A stretch of 57,667 nt of DNA from Ornithinimicrobium murale (GTDB lineage: Bacteria; Actinomycetota; Actinomycetes; Actinomycetales; Dermatophilaceae), in the NCBI RefSeq assembly GCF_003352835.1, contig NZ_QLVD01000018.1, positions 1 to 57,667 on the forward strand, in the 5' to 3' direction. This document shows positions 35,458-44,513 of the stretch, piece after piece. How positions within the stretch are numbered: the first letter of the stretch is position 1; each line of letters starts with the position of its first letter. Below the pieces are notes generated by a model. That model did not search any database. It was not told where the DNA came from and saw only the letters and a list, made by a program, of their open reading frames with translations. Position numbers and translations under genes: made by a program.

Positions 35458-36696
35458 ATGATCGGGCGCTGGACGAAGGGGCTGCTGCACCTGCTCGTGG
35501 GCGGTGCCTGCGCAGCCCTGGTGGCGTGGCTGACCTTCGGCTTCAGCATGACCATCGTGAACACGCAAGGACCGGTGCGTCTGGTGATGGCAGCCCTGGT
35601 CGTGCTTGCGGGGGTCATCGTCGCCGCACTCCTGCTCGCCTCACCGGTCCGCGCCGCGGAGGTGGGGCTGGCGAGCACCCTGCTCGAGGTGCCGCTGGCT
35701 GCGCCGGCCGACCAGTCGTCGTGGGAGTCGCGTCGGCGCGGACTGCTGTGGGCCGTGCTCGTCATCCTGCTGGGCGGCGCCTCGCTGCTGGCGCTGCTCT
35801 GGTGCGTGCCGCAGGGGCTCTGGATGCTGGTGGCGGCCGTCGACGACGGAGTCGCCGGGTCACTGCCCGAGCTGCTCAGGTCCGTCCCCGGCATCGGCCT
35901 GGGAGCGATGGGCCTGGGGCTGGTGCTCGTGGGGATCTTCGGCCAGGTCGCCCTGGTCGCCCTCCTGCGATGGCTGGCCCCACGGGTGCTGGGGCCCACC
36001 TCCACCGACAGGCTGCTGCGGGCCGAGGAGGAGCACGCCCGCCTGCTGCGCTCGCACGAGCTGGCCCGGGAGCTGCATGACTCGATCGGGCACGCGCTGA
36101 CGGCGATCGGGGTGCAGGCCGAGGCGGGGTCGCGGGTCGCGGCCCACGATCCAGCCTTTGCCCAGCGAGCACTGGAGCAGATCGCCGAAACCACACGGTC
36201 GGCGGTGAGCGAGCTCGACGGGGTGCTCGGCTCGCTCCGCCGCGGTGCCGACCCGCCGCCGAGCGCGGCTGAGGATGGGCGGAGGGCCCCCGACGCCGTC
36301 CAGGCCCTGCCCGGCCTCGGGTCGGTCATCGCCCTGCTCGGCGACCTAGGGCCTCGAGGGCAGGGGACGATCAGCTGCCAGGAGGCCTCGGGTGAGGTTG
36401 ACGAGGGGGCCGCGCACACGGCATACCGCGTGGTGCAGGAGGCCCTGACCAACCTGCACCGGCACGGGACCGGCGAGGGGCGCGGTCAGGTTCGGGTGGA
36501 GAATGGGCAGATCATGATCCTGCTGGAGAACCCCGTCCGGAGCGCGGCGACGGCACGCTCGGGCGGCCACGGCCTGGTCGGGATGCGCGAGCGCCTGGCG
36601 CTGGCGGGCGGGAGCCTCGCCGCCGGGCCGGTCAGTCTGGACGGGCAGGCGTGGTGGCGGCTGGAGGCCACGCTGCCGGCGAGGTCCTCCCGATGA
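35458..36696 (+). CDS. sensor histidine kinase (NarL-type partner)
   Basis: Kinase of 412 residues. Four or more membrane segments occupy about residues 8-175. Phospho-acceptor His207 lies in ELARELHDSIGHALTAIG (HisKA_3 type), the N-box in AYRVVQEALTNLHRHG and the G-box in GGHGLVGMRERLALAGG. It senses an unknown membrane signal and phosphorylates the regulator encoded 16 bases downstream. The ATG at 35458 begins the first membrane segment. Confidence 0.87.
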   Translation: MIGRWTKGLLHLLVGGACAALVAWLTFGFSMTIVNTQGPVRLVMAALVVLAGVIVAALLLASPVRAAEVGLASTLLEVPLAAPADQSSWESRRRGLLWAVLVILLGGASLLALLWCVPQGLWMLVAAVDDGVAGSLPELLRSVPGIGLGAMGLGLVLVGIFGQVALVALLRWLAPRVLGPTSTDRLLRAEEEHARLLRSHELARELHDSIGHALTAIGVQAEAGSRVAAHDPAFAQRALEQIAETTRSAVSELDGVLGSLRRGADPPPSAAEDGRRAPDAVQALPGLGSVIALLGDLGPRGQGTISCQEASGEVDEGAAHTAYRVVQEALTNLHRHGTGEGRGQVRVENGQIMILLENPVRSAATARSGGHGLVGMRERLALAGGSLAAGPVSLDGQAWWRLEATLPARSSR

Positions 36697-36712
36697 CCAC
36701 GGAGGCCAGGCG

Positions 36713-37345
36713 GTGACCACGGTGCTCGTCGTCGACGACGACGCGATGGTCCGCTCCGGGTTCGCCGCAATCCTCGGGGCCGAGCCGGACCTGGACGTGG
36801 TGGCGGAGGCCGCGAACGGTGCCGAGGCCGTGAGTCGGACACGACAGCTGGCGCCCGACGTGGTGGTGATGGACGTGCGGATGCCCGGGTTGGACGGCAT
36901 CGAGGCGACCCGCCGCCTGGTGCGGGCGCCCGACCCGCCGCGGGTGCTGGTGGTGACGACCTTTGAGCACGACTCCTACGTGCTGGAGGCCCTGGAGGCG
37001 GGCGCTCACGGCTTCCTGCTGAAGCGTGCCGGCGCCGACCAGCTCGTGCACGCCGTGCGCACCGTCGCAGCTGCGGACGGCCTGCTGTTCCCGGACGCGA
37101 TCCGGGACCTGGTGCGTCGGACGGCGCGACCCTCGCGGGTGCTGCCTGACCTCTCGACCCGGGAGGCCCAGGTGCTGCGGCTGCTGGCCCGCGGTCGCAG
37201 CAACGCCGAGATCGCGGGCGAGCTCTTCCTGGGACAGGAGACGGTCAAGACCCATGTGCGCTCGCTGCTGACCAAGCTCGACGCCCGCGACCGCACGCAG
37301 GCCGTCATCGCCGCCTTCGAGTCCGGGTTCGTCGGCGGCGACTGA
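36713..37345 (+). CDS. LuxR/NarL family response regulator
   Basis: Regulator of 210 residues. The receiver domain has acidic residues at 8-10, phospho-acceptor Asp54 (VVVMDVRMPG), VVTTFEHD and Lys in LLKRAG. The C-terminal LuxR helix-turn-helix is LSTREAQVLRLLARGRSNAE with ETVKTHVRSLLTKL. GTG start after GGAGG. Partner of the kinase just upstream. Confidence 0.9.
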   Translation: MTTVLVVDDDAMVRSGFAAILGAEPDLDVVAEAANGAEAVSRTRQLAPDVVVMDVRMPGLDGIEATRRLVRAPDPPRVLVVTTFEHDSYVLEALEAGAHGFLLKRAGADQLVHAVRTVAAADGLLFPDAIRDLVRRTARPSRVLPDLSTREAQVLRLLARGRSNAEIAGELFLGQETVKTHVRSLLTKLDARDRTQAVIAAFESGFVGGD

Positions 37346-37346
37346 T

Positions 37347-37436
37347 CCGTCAGGTCGACCGGTCGCGCGGTCACGTCGACCCGGCGCGCGGTCAGGTCAA
37401 CCCGGCGCGCGGTCAGGTCAACCCGGCGCTGTCAGG
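37347..37436. repeat. 21-bp tandem repeat between convergent genes
   Basis: Unit CGCGCGGTCAGGTCAACCCGG: copies at 37364-37384 (two changes), 37385-37405 and 37406-37426 (identical), with partial units on either side. It fills the gap between the response regulator gene and the convergent acetyltransferase gene. It could serve as a bidirectional terminator or protein-binding array; alternatively it is simple slippage expansion. Confidence 0.75.
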
Positions 37437-38307
37437 ACTCTCGCTCACGGTCCAGACGCTCGTAGAGGGTGGTGAACCCCGCTGCGTGGTACGTCGCCAC
37501 TGCCCCGACATTGGAGCCGGGCGTGGCCACGAAGGCCGCAGAGCTCCCCAGCTCACGCAGTGCGCTCGCGGCGGCGAGGTTCAGGGCGCGGCCATGGCCC
37601 TGGCCGCGGTGGTCCGGGCTGACGCCCATCGGCTCGATGATGCCGTGGCGACCGGGCCCGGCGGACCACACGGTGACCGTGCCCACCGGTCGGTCCTCCT
37701 GGTCGAAGCCAACCAGGCACCGCGCGTCGGCGAAGGCCGGTCCGGAGGCCAGTTGCCGCCAGCGGCCCAGGATCGCCTCCTCGTCGCTGGGACTCCCGCC
37801 CCAGGCAGCACCATGAACGTGCGCCCACACGTGGGCGCGGTCGTCCTTGATGACCTCGATGCGCAGCCCGTGCTCCTCCACCGAGGAGAGATCGTGCCGC
37901 ATCACGGGCCAGGGGTCGACCCGGCTCCAACCGGCCTGGTCGAGCACCTCGTGCAGGTGCACCCCCCGCGCGATCTCCAGGTCGACTGTGCCCGGACCCA
38001 GCACTCCGCGATCCGGATCCGCGATGTCCGTGATCACCTGCCGGGCCAGCTCGGCGTCGCTGTGGAGGTCCGGGTCGATGGCCAGGCGCAGCAGGTCGGG
38101 CTCATCCAGCAACCCGATGGCGAGCACCTGGTCGTCACGGCTCCAGGTGCGCAGCGCGGCGGCAGTGGCTTCCGCGCCGTGTCGCCAGAACCACCCCACG
38201 TCCCCCGGGTGCAGCTGGAAGGGCGCACCGTCGAACTGCCAGGCGGCCAACGTCCCCAGGAGGTCGTCCAGCTCGTCGACCTCGGGTGTCCGCAGCGTCA
38301 TCGTCAT
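37432..38307 (-). CDS. GNAT family N-acetyltransferase
   Basis: Enzyme of 291 residues. The C-terminal half has the acetyl-CoA site MGVSPDHRGQGHGRAL and the following ATPGSNVGAVATYHAAGF. The N-terminal half (LRTPEVDELDDLLGTLAAW; GDVGWFWRHG) looks like a degenerate second GNAT fold, as in mycothiol-synthase-like proteins. Acceptor substrate unknown. The ATG at 38307 is chosen at the beginning of the conserved part. Confidence 0.78.
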   Translation of the reverse strand: MTMTLRTPEVDELDDLLGTLAAWQFDGAPFQLHPGDVGWFWRHGAEATAAALRTWSRDDQVLAIGLLDEPDLLRLAIDPDLHSDAELARQVITDIADPDRGVLGPGTVDLEIARGVHLHEVLDQAGWSRVDPWPVMRHDLSSVEEHGLRIEVIKDDRAHVWAHVHGAAWGGSPSDEEAILGRWRQLASGPAFADARCLVGFDQEDRPVGTVTVWSAGPGRHGIIEPMGVSPDHRGQGHGRALNLAAASALRELGSSAAFVATPGSNVGAVATYHAAGFTTLYERLDRERES

Positions 38308-38561
38308 GGAGCGATCGCACCACGCCGGACCTTCGCGCGCACCCCATTTAGACAGCGAGACGGATCCGCAGAGCGCACCCACATGACTAGGAACTAGTTG
38401 CACTTGCAATGAAACGAAAGTCACGCTAAACCCTCGATTAGGTCAAGGAGGCGTAAAAGAGCCCTCGTTCTGACCGACCAGTGAGCGCACCTTCGGCGGG
38501 GACTTCGGGATCTCGATGCGTGAGGCCGCGCGCCCAGACCCAGAACCCAAGGAGCCACCCC

Positions 38562-39089
38562 ATGCGCAGCACCCCGACCTCCACCAGCACGTCCTCCACC
38601 GGCTCGGCCACCAAGGCGCTCATCGCCGCCGGCCTGGGCGTCGTCCTCCTCGCCGGTGCCGGTGGGACCTTCGCCCTCTGGAACGCCGAGGAGACCACCG
38701 CCACCGGCACGATCACCGACGGGGAGCTCTCCCTGGAGGTCGCCGCCGGCACCTGGACCGACGGCGCCACCGCCATCGACCCCGCGACCTTCCGCATGGT
38801 CCCGGGTGACACCGTCACCTTCAGCACCACCGTCGTCCCGACGATCATCGGCGACAACCTGGTGGCCACCCTGACCGGGAGCCTCCCGCAGGGCGAGCAG
38901 GCGCACTGGAGCGTCGTGGCCAACCTGCCGGCCGGCGAGACGTTCCTGGATGCCGCGGACTCGGGTGTGCCGGTCGCGGTGAGCGTCGAGGTCAGCCTTC
39001 CGGTCAGCTCCGACAACACCAGTCAGGCGCAGGTCCTGCCGCTCAGCGACCTCACCCTGAACCTCCAGCAGGTCGACCCCACGCTGTGA
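38562..39089 (+). CDS. SipW-dependent exported protein, TasA/camelysin-like
   Basis: Protein of 175 residues with a long signal segment (ALIAAGLGVVLLAGAGGTFA) directly followed by LWNAEETTATGTI. This is the typical SipW-dependent signal form, with cleavage near the Ala-Leu-Trp region. The rest is beta-rich, like TasA or camelysin. AAGGAG precedes the ATG. It heads a three-gene cluster with a second exported protein and the signal peptidase. A surface or fibre-forming role is inferred from the family. Confidence 0.78.
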   Translation: MRSTPTSTSTSSTGSATKALIAAGLGVVLLAGAGGTFALWNAEETTATGTITDGELSLEVAAGTWTDGATAIDPATFRMVPGDTVTFSTTVVPTIIGDNLVATLTGSLPQGEQAHWSVVANLPAGETFLDAADSGVPVAVSVEVSLPVSSDNTSQAQVLPLSDLTLNLQQVDPTL

Positions 39090-39157
39090 CCCTGTGGAGG
39101 CCGATCCGCGCGGACCGGCCTCCTCTGGCCACCACCGCGACTGAGAAGGAGGGCACC

Positions 39158-40090
39158 GTGAACCGCGGAAGGCGAGCCGTCGGCATCCCCCTGACGGTCG
39201 TGGTCGCTCTGCTCGCCGCTCTCCTCCTGGCGCCCAGCGGCGGCACCCACGCCCTCTGGAGCGATGGCAAGACCCGGTCCCTGGGCGCCGTGAGCAGCGA
39301 CAACATCGGCCTCAGCGCGCGCCTGGTCAGTGCCGAGCCGACCCTGCCCGGCGCCTCGAGGATCGAGGTCCAGAACACCTCGGCCAGCCTCCAGGGGTCC
39401 GTGTCCGCGACCCCGAGCGTCGCACCCGTCGGCTGGGACAACGGCCTGGCGGGCCAGGTTGCGGTCTCGTATGCCGAGTGTGCCGGTGGTGCGGGCATCG
39501 GCACCTCCCCGGTCGGTCCGGGGGAGCGTCAGGAGCTCTGCGTCCAGACGACCGCGCCGGGCTCCGGGGCGGCCTTCCTGCGGCAGTACGCCGGAGTGAC
39601 GGTGCAGGTCAGCAGTGCGCTGACACAGACGGCCGTCGGCGTGCCGACGTGGAGCTCCAGTGCCACGGTCGGCACCCAGCACCGGGTCCCCTTCCCCAGG
39701 CCGACCCATCCTGGGGACACCCTGGAGCTCGCGAACGTGTGCCGGGAGCCATTGCTGGTGGGGTCGGCCACGCTCTCGTGGGCGTGGCCGGACACCACGG
39801 GCACCGTCGCTCAGCAGACCCCCGCCGTGGCGACGTGGGCGATCCAGAAGCGGGTCGGCCCGGACGCCTGGCAGGGCGTCGTGTCCGGCATCTCCGGGAG
39901 CGCTCGCTCCGCCAGGCTGTCCACCGCGGATCTCCTCAGCCTCGGCTCCTATGACGTGCGCATCGTCGGCTACTCGGCGGCGGACCCGGCAACGCCCGTG
40001 GTTGCGACCTTCACGGTCAACGTGACGAGTCTCAATCTCCTCGGAACCGGCCTGCTCGTCAGGTGCAACTCGGCCACGGGCCCCCTGTGA
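39158..40090 (+). CDS. exported protein of the SipW cluster
   Basis: Protein of 310 residues. N-terminal signal segment (IPLTVVVALLAALLLAPSGG) followed by THALWSDGKT, again the ALW type. The body is Ser/Thr/Val-rich and beta-like, with four Cys (YAECAGG, ELCVQT, ANVCREP, VRCNS) that may form disulphides. GTG start after AAGGAGG. Its stop overlaps the signal peptidase start (GTGA). No known domain recognised. Confidence 0.65.
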   Translation: MNRGRRAVGIPLTVVVALLAALLLAPSGGTHALWSDGKTRSLGAVSSDNIGLSARLVSAEPTLPGASRIEVQNTSASLQGSVSATPSVAPVGWDNGLAGQVAVSYAECAGGAGIGTSPVGPGERQELCVQTTAPGSGAAFLRQYAGVTVQVSSALTQTAVGVPTWSSSATVGTQHRVPFPRPTHPGDTLELANVCREPLLVGSATLSWAWPDTTGTVAQQTPAVATWAIQKRVGPDAWQGVVSGISGSARSARLSTADLLSLGSYDVRIVGYSAADPATPVVATFTVNVTSLNLLGTGLLVRCNSATGPL

Positions 40091-40653
40091 CCCTGCTCAA
40101 GCGTCTCACCGTCATCTTCGTGTGGGGCCTCCTCCTGCTGGTCGGCTGCCTGCTCACGGTCATGGTGCTCATCCCGCGACTGACCGGCTGGGTCCCGCTG
40201 ACCGTCCTGTCGGGGTCGATGGAGCCGACCATCCCGACCGGAAGCCTCGTGGTCGTGGAGCGGCTCCAGGGCGAGGGTGACCTGGCCGAGGTGGCCGTCG
40301 GTGACGTGGTGACCTTTATGCCGCGCCCGCAGGACCCGACCCTGGTCACGCACCGCGTGGTGAGCATCGGGGGCCGGGCCGACGGCAGCACGGTCCTGGT
40401 CACCAAGGGTGACGCCAACGGGGCGAACGACCCCGATCCTGTTGCCGCAGAGCAGGCCCGGGGGCTGGTGCGCTACCACATCCCCTACGCCGGGCACCTG
40501 TCCACCGTGCTGAACGTGGAGCAGAAGAAGCACGGGGTCATCGCCGTGGCCGGCCTGCTGTTCGCCTATGCCGCGACACGGGTCGTGCGGGCTGTCCGTG
40601 CGCGACGTCAGGGTCATCCGCCAGCCGCCGCGCCCGCAGACGTCGACACCTGA
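40087..40653 (+). CDS. sipW: signal peptidase I, SipW/archaeal type
   Basis: Membrane protease of 188 residues. Catalytic Ser44 lies in SGSMEPT, and His89 (VTHRVV) takes the place of the usual bacterial Lys, as in SipW and ER-type enzymes. One N-terminal and one C-terminal membrane segment (GVIAVAGLLFAYAATRVV). GDANGANDPDPV is the conserved late motif. It should process the two proteins encoded upstream. Confidence 0.87.
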   Translation: MTLLKRLTVIFVWGLLLLVGCLLTVMVLIPRLTGWVPLTVLSGSMEPTIPTGSLVVVERLQGEGDLAEVAVGDVVTFMPRPQDPTLVTHRVVSIGGRADGSTVLVTKGDANGANDPDPVAAEQARGLVRYHIPYAGHLSTVLNVEQKKHGVIAVAGLLFAYAATRVVRAVRARRQGHPPAAAPADVDT

Positions 40654-40679
40654 CCGGGGGCCTCCGGCAGACTGGGGGC

Positions 40680-41507
40680 ATGCGCTTCTCCCAGGTCGAC
40701 GTCTTCGCTCAGGAGTCCTGCCGCGGCAACCCGCTGGCCGTGGTCCACGACGCGGAAGGGCTCACCGACGACCAGCTCGCGCGTTTCGCGAACTGGACCA
40801 ACCTCTCGGAGACCACCTTCCTGCTGCCGCCCACGGAGCCGGGGGCCGACTACCGCGTCCGGATCTTCACGGTCAGCCAGGAGCTTCCGTTCGCCGGCCA
40901 CCCGACGCTCGGCAGCGCCCGCGCCTGGCTCGCAGCGGGTGGTCAGCCGGCGCAGGAGGGCGTGGTCGTCCAGCAGTGCGGGGCGGGACTGATCCCCATC
41001 CGGCATGCCGACGCGCACCTGGCCTTCGCCGCCCCCGACTTTCTTCGCTCCGGTGAGGTGGGCGAGGACGACCTGCACCAGATCGTGGCCGCCCTGCGGA
41101 TCCGCCCCGACCAGATCAGTCACGCCCAGTGGATCGACAACGGTCCCGGGTGGGTGGGCGTCGTGCTCGACTCGGCCGAGGCGGTGCTGGCGCTGGAGCC
41201 GGACTTCAGCGCTCTCGGTGGCCTCGACCTCGGAGTGATCGGGCCACACGCACGGGGAGGGCCGGCCGACTACGAGGTGCGGGCATTCGTGCCCGGGCTG
41301 GGGGTCAACGAGGACCCGGTGACCGGCAGCCTCAACGCCGGCTTCGGCGTCTGGTTGATCGGCGCGGGTCTGGCGCCCGAGGCCTTCACCGTGCGTCAGG
41401 GGACCGCCCTCGGCCGGAACGGCCGGGTCGACCTACGGCTCGCGGACGGTCAGGTGTGGGTCGGCGGAGCAGCCGACGTCCTGATCAGCGGTGAGGTCGC
41501 CCTCTGA
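40680..41507 (+). CDS. PhzF family isomerase
   Basis: Protein of 275 residues with the diaminopimelate-epimerase-like double fold. Signatures are the N-terminal VDVFAQESCRGNPLAVV, NLSETTFLL with the catalytic Glu, FTVSQELPFAGHPTLGSA and the C-terminal GVNEDPVTGSLNAGFG. In PhzF the Glu moves a proton during phenazine synthesis, but no phenazine genes are near, so the role here is unknown. It starts 27 bases after the signal peptidase gene. Confidence 0.88.
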   Translation: MRFSQVDVFAQESCRGNPLAVVHDAEGLTDDQLARFANWTNLSETTFLLPPTEPGADYRVRIFTVSQELPFAGHPTLGSARAWLAAGGQPAQEGVVVQQCGAGLIPIRHADAHLAFAAPDFLRSGEVGEDDLHQIVAALRIRPDQISHAQWIDNGPGWVGVVLDSAEAVLALEPDFSALGGLDLGVIGPHARGGPADYEVRAFVPGLGVNEDPVTGSLNAGFGVWLIGAGLAPEAFTVRQGTALGRNGRVDLRLADGQVWVGGAADVLISGEVAL

Positions 41508-41577
41508 GGTGAGCTTCGGCATACCAACATCTGCCTCTCAGGTCCGGTGCGCCGCCGCGCTGCCGGAGGTCGTCGCC

Positions 41578-42345
41578 TCACGCGCGGACGGTGAGCACCT
41601 GCGCCATCGTGCCGATCGGTCCCGTCCGGTCGTGCAGGACGCTGCTGGTCAGCCCCACTCCGCCGGCACCGAAGCTCACCGAGGTGTCGAAACCGACCCA
41701 GTCGCCCTGGGGCTGGGCGAAGAAGTGGGCGGTGAGGTCGAGGTTGGGGAAGGCGACCTCCGTGGGGTGGGCGCGGACGGTCATGCCGTTGGCGATGTCG
41801 AGCAGCCGCACCGCGCGTGCCAGTCCACTGACCGGGACGCCACTCAGCAGCTCCTGGTCGGAGCGCACCCAGAAGGCGGCGCGTCCCGGCTCGAGCTGCT
41901 CCCGACGCACCTCAGCGCTGGCGATGAAGCCGCCGGGCCAGACCGTCGTCGGGTCCCATGCGGCCATGGCCTCGGGTGCGGGGATCGCGGGCAGCGGTGT
42001 CCCGCCCAGGGCCGTGGTGTCGCCGGGCCGCATCAGCCACGCCCGCATGATGACCCCGTCGCGCTCCCCGTGGCTCAGGCGCGCCTCGACCAGCTCGATC
42101 GTCCGCCCGGGGCGCAGGACCCTCACCGTGCACTCGACCGCGTCGACCGGCAGGGTGCCCAGGATGTCGTAGGAGAGCCGGCCGATGACCAGTCCGTCAT
42201 CCCGTCGGCTGTCCCGGTCGACCTCCACCCTGTGTGCCAGCAGGCCCAGAGCGGGTGCGATGTGCTGTTCGGTGGTCTCCCACGCGCCGCTGACGTGCTC
42301 GGTCGCACGGAAACTCGTGGGACCGATCTGCTCGAAATAGGCCAT
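41578..42345 (-). CDS. thioesterase family protein (acyl-CoA thioesterase-like)
   Basis: Protein of 255 residues with two hot-dog repeats, as in TesB-like and actinobacterial acyl-CoA thioesterase II-like proteins: HIAPALGLLAHRVE, RLSYDILGTLPVDAVECTV and, in the second repeat, FPNLDLTAHFFAQPQGDWVG. It probably hydrolyses acyl-CoA thioesters. Stands alone, convergent with the PhzF gene. Confidence 0.75.
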   Translation of the reverse strand: MAYFEQIGPTSFRATEHVSGAWETTEQHIAPALGLLAHRVEVDRDSRRDDGLVIGRLSYDILGTLPVDAVECTVRVLRPGRTIELVEARLSHGERDGVIMRAWLMRPGDTTALGGTPLPAIPAPEAMAAWDPTTVWPGGFIASAEVRREQLEPGRAAFWVRSDQELLSGVPVSGLARAVRLLDIANGMTVRAHPTEVAFPNLDLTAHFFAQPQGDWVGFDTSVSFGAGGVGLTSSVLHDRTGPIGTMAQVLTVRA

Positions 42346-42483
42346 GGAGGGGACTCCTTCGCGTGCTGGTGCCCGCCGGCACGTGGTTCGGGCTGCTGTT
42401 CGGGCAGTATGCCGTGGGCCGGGTTGCTCCCTGTGGTCGCCTCCGCGGGTGGAGGGCCATCACGGGGTTGGATGGGTCCTGGG

Positions 42484-43398
42484 TCAGGAGTGGGCTGAGC
42501 GCTCCCTGGCCGCGTGACCGGGCGGCTCGAGCTGGAAGGTGGAGTGCTCGACGCTGACCTCGAAGTGCGCAGCGACGCACTCCTGGAGCTGGCCGAGCAT
42601 CTCGGCGGCGTGACCGTCCTGGAAGCACGCGTCGTCGAGGACCACGTGGGCAGAGAGCACGGGCAGGCCGGTCGCGATCGTGGAGGCGTGCAGATCATGC
42701 ACCTCCTGGACGTGGGGGAGGCCCAGGATGTGCGTGCGCACCTCGGCCAGGTCCAGGCCCTTGGGAGTGGACTCCAGCAGGATGCTGCCTGCCTCGCGCA
42801 GCACCAGGAAGGCTCGCGGCACGATCAACGCGGCGATGACCATGCCGGCGACGGCGTCGGCCCCAGTCCATCCGGTCGTGGTGATCACGAGAGCACTGAC
42901 AATCACCGCGACGGAGCCCAGTGCGTCGTTGACGACCTCGAGGAACGCCGCTCGCAGGTTGAGGTTGGCACTGCGCCCCGCGCTGAGCACCCACATCGAG
43001 ACAAGGTTGCCCGCGAGCCCGACGACGCCGAAGATCAGCAGCCCCGTCGAGCTGATCTCCGGTGGGTCGTTGAGCCGACGGACGCCCTCGATGAAGGCGT
43101 AGGCGCCGACCGCGAGCAACACGGTGGCCTGTGCCCCGGCGGCGAGGACCTCGGCACGCCGGAACCCCCAGGTGCGCTCCGGCGTGGCCGGCCGCAGCAC
43201 CAGCGTCGAGGCGACGAGGGCCATGAGCAGCCCCGCGGTGTCGGTCAGCATGTGGGCCGCATCGACCAGGAGGGCGAGGCTGCCGGTCCACAGGGCGCCG
43301 ATGACCTCGGCCACCAGGATCGTGGCGGTGATCCCGAAGGCGATGGCCAGGCGCCCTCGGTGGGTGGTCACCTGCCCGTGGTGGTGACTGGTGGTCAT
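42484..43398 (-). CDS. cation diffusion facilitator (CzcD-like metal exporter)
   Basis: Membrane protein of 304 residues. An N-terminal His cluster (TTSHHHGQ) precedes six membrane segments. Metal-site acids are visible in LLVDAAHMLTD (H-x3-D) and LEVVNDALGSV. The cytoplasmic C-terminal domain has VQEVHDLHASTI and ends in a His/Glu-rich part. It exports Zn, Cd or related ions in exchange for protons. Co-transcribed with the metal sensor upstream (4-base overlap). Confidence 0.88.
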   Translation of the reverse strand: MTTSHHHGQVTTHRGRLAIAFGITATILVAEVIGALWTGSLALLVDAAHMLTDTAGLLMALVASTLVLRPATPERTWGFRRAEVLAAGAQATVLLAVGAYAFIEGVRRLNDPPEISSTGLLIFGVVGLAGNLVSMWVLSAGRSANLNLRAAFLEVVNDALGSVAVIVSALVITTTGWTGADAVAGMVIAALIVPRAFLVLREAGSILLESTPKGLDLAEVRTHILGLPHVQEVHDLHASTIATGLPVLSAHVVLDDACFQDGHAAEMLGQLQECVAAHFEVSVEHSTFQLEPPGHAARERSAHS

Positions 43399-43820
43399 GA
43401 CGTCTCGGGTCCCGGGTGCGCTCGCGGGTTGTCGGGCCGCGCACGGGTGGCTGCGTCGACACCGAAGTTCGGGCACAGGGCAACGCGGTTCCCCGCCGTC
43501 GCGAGCACGCCTTCCGCAGCCGACAGCAAGGTCAACAGCTCTGGTGCACTGGTCAGCGAGAACATCGAGGCGCGTCCCTGTGGGCGGGAGGTCACCAGCC
43601 CGCAGTCGCGGAGACAGGCCAGGTGTGCGCTCACTGTTGATTGCGCCAGGCCGAGGTGGTCGGTCAGGTCGCGCACGCGATGCTCGCCGAGTCTCAGGTG
43701 CTGGAGGATCGCGAGGCGGGAGGGATCGGAGAGCCCGTGGAACAGGGCCGACGCGACAGCGAGGTCACCCGCCGCTGGGGTGGCTGAGTCGGGTTCGATG
43801 TCCCGCGATGCTATCGCCAT
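43395..43820 (-). CDS. ArsR/SmtB family metal sensor, CmtR-like
   Basis: Repressor of 141 residues. Winged helix (DLTDHLGLAQSTVSAHLACL). Cys69 and Cys73 in HLACLRDCGLV plus Cys116 in VALCPNFG reproduce the three-Cys Cd/Pb site of mycobacterial CmtR. It should repress itself and the CDF exporter until metal binds. The ATG at 43820 is preferred over upstream starts that lack family similarity. Confidence 0.85.
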   Translation of the reverse strand: MAIASRDIEPDSATPAAGDLAVASALFHGLSDPSRLAILQHLRLGEHRVRDLTDHLGLAQSTVSAHLACLRDCGLVTSRPQGRASMFSLTSAPELLTLLSAAEGVLATAGNRVALCPNFGVDAATRARPDNPRAHPGPETS

Positions 43821-43939
43821 GAGGCGATCATAGCCGGTTGTGGCGTCGAGCGAACCAGCAACCGCTGCTGGGCAGGGGAAGACCTTCCCGTGGCGAGAAC
43901 TCACTGGCGATCACCCAGCACGCCGCCGACGATGGAGCG

Positions 43940-44497
43940 ATGAGTGATGTTCCCTTGCGTTGGACGCCAGCCACCGTCTACCCGGACATGTGGGTCGACC
44001 CCGCCGATGACCCCCGCAACACCGACGGAGTCAGCCCGGACGGAGAGCTCGAGACCCTGCTGGACACCCTGCGGGACTATCGCCTGACGTTGTTGATGAA
44101 GTGCGAAGGCCTGGACCCTGAGCAGCTGGCCCGTCGCAGCGTTCCACCCTCAACCATGTCCCTGTTGGGGCTGCTCAGACACCTCGCCGAGACCGAGCGC
44201 GACTGGCGCACCTGGCTCGGTGGGCCGCCGCTCGAGAAGCTCTATGGCCCACACGACGCCGACTTCGACGGGGCCGTGGCGGACCAGGGGGTGGTGGACG
44301 CGGCCTACGCCGACCTGGAGCGTGAGCAGGCGGCGACCGATGACGCCCTCACGGCCCTGCCTGACCTGGGGGAGCGGGTCGGGGACTCCCGCATCGCGGT
44401 GCGGGAGTTGCATGTTCACCGCATCGATGAGTACGCCCGCCACGCCGGCCATGCGGACCTGCTCAGGGAGTGTGTGGACGGGCGGGTCGGGCAGTGA
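43940..44497 (+). CDS. DinB family protein (DUF664-like)
   Basis: Protein of 185 residues predicted to form a four-helix bundle: LLDTLRDYRLTLLMKCEGL, MSLLGLLRHLAETERDW with a metal-type His, and ELHVHRIDEYARHAGHADLL near the C-terminus. Members bind a divalent metal and many use thiols such as mycothiol, but this one's reaction is unknown. Divergent from the metal-sensor gene. Confidence 0.8.
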   Translation: MSDVPLRWTPATVYPDMWVDPADDPRNTDGVSPDGELETLLDTLRDYRLTLLMKCEGLDPEQLARRSVPPSTMSLLGLLRHLAETERDWRTWLGGPPLEKLYGPHDADFDGAVADQGVVDAAYADLEREQAATDDALTALPDLGERVGDSRIAVRELHVHRIDEYARHAGHADLLRECVDGRVGQ

Positions 44498-44513
44498 CCC
44501 TGAGCTGACAGGC

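Noticed and set aside
37347..37436. CRISPR-like reading of the 21-bp repeats
   Set aside because: The repeats are directly adjacent with no spacers, and no cas genes are present.
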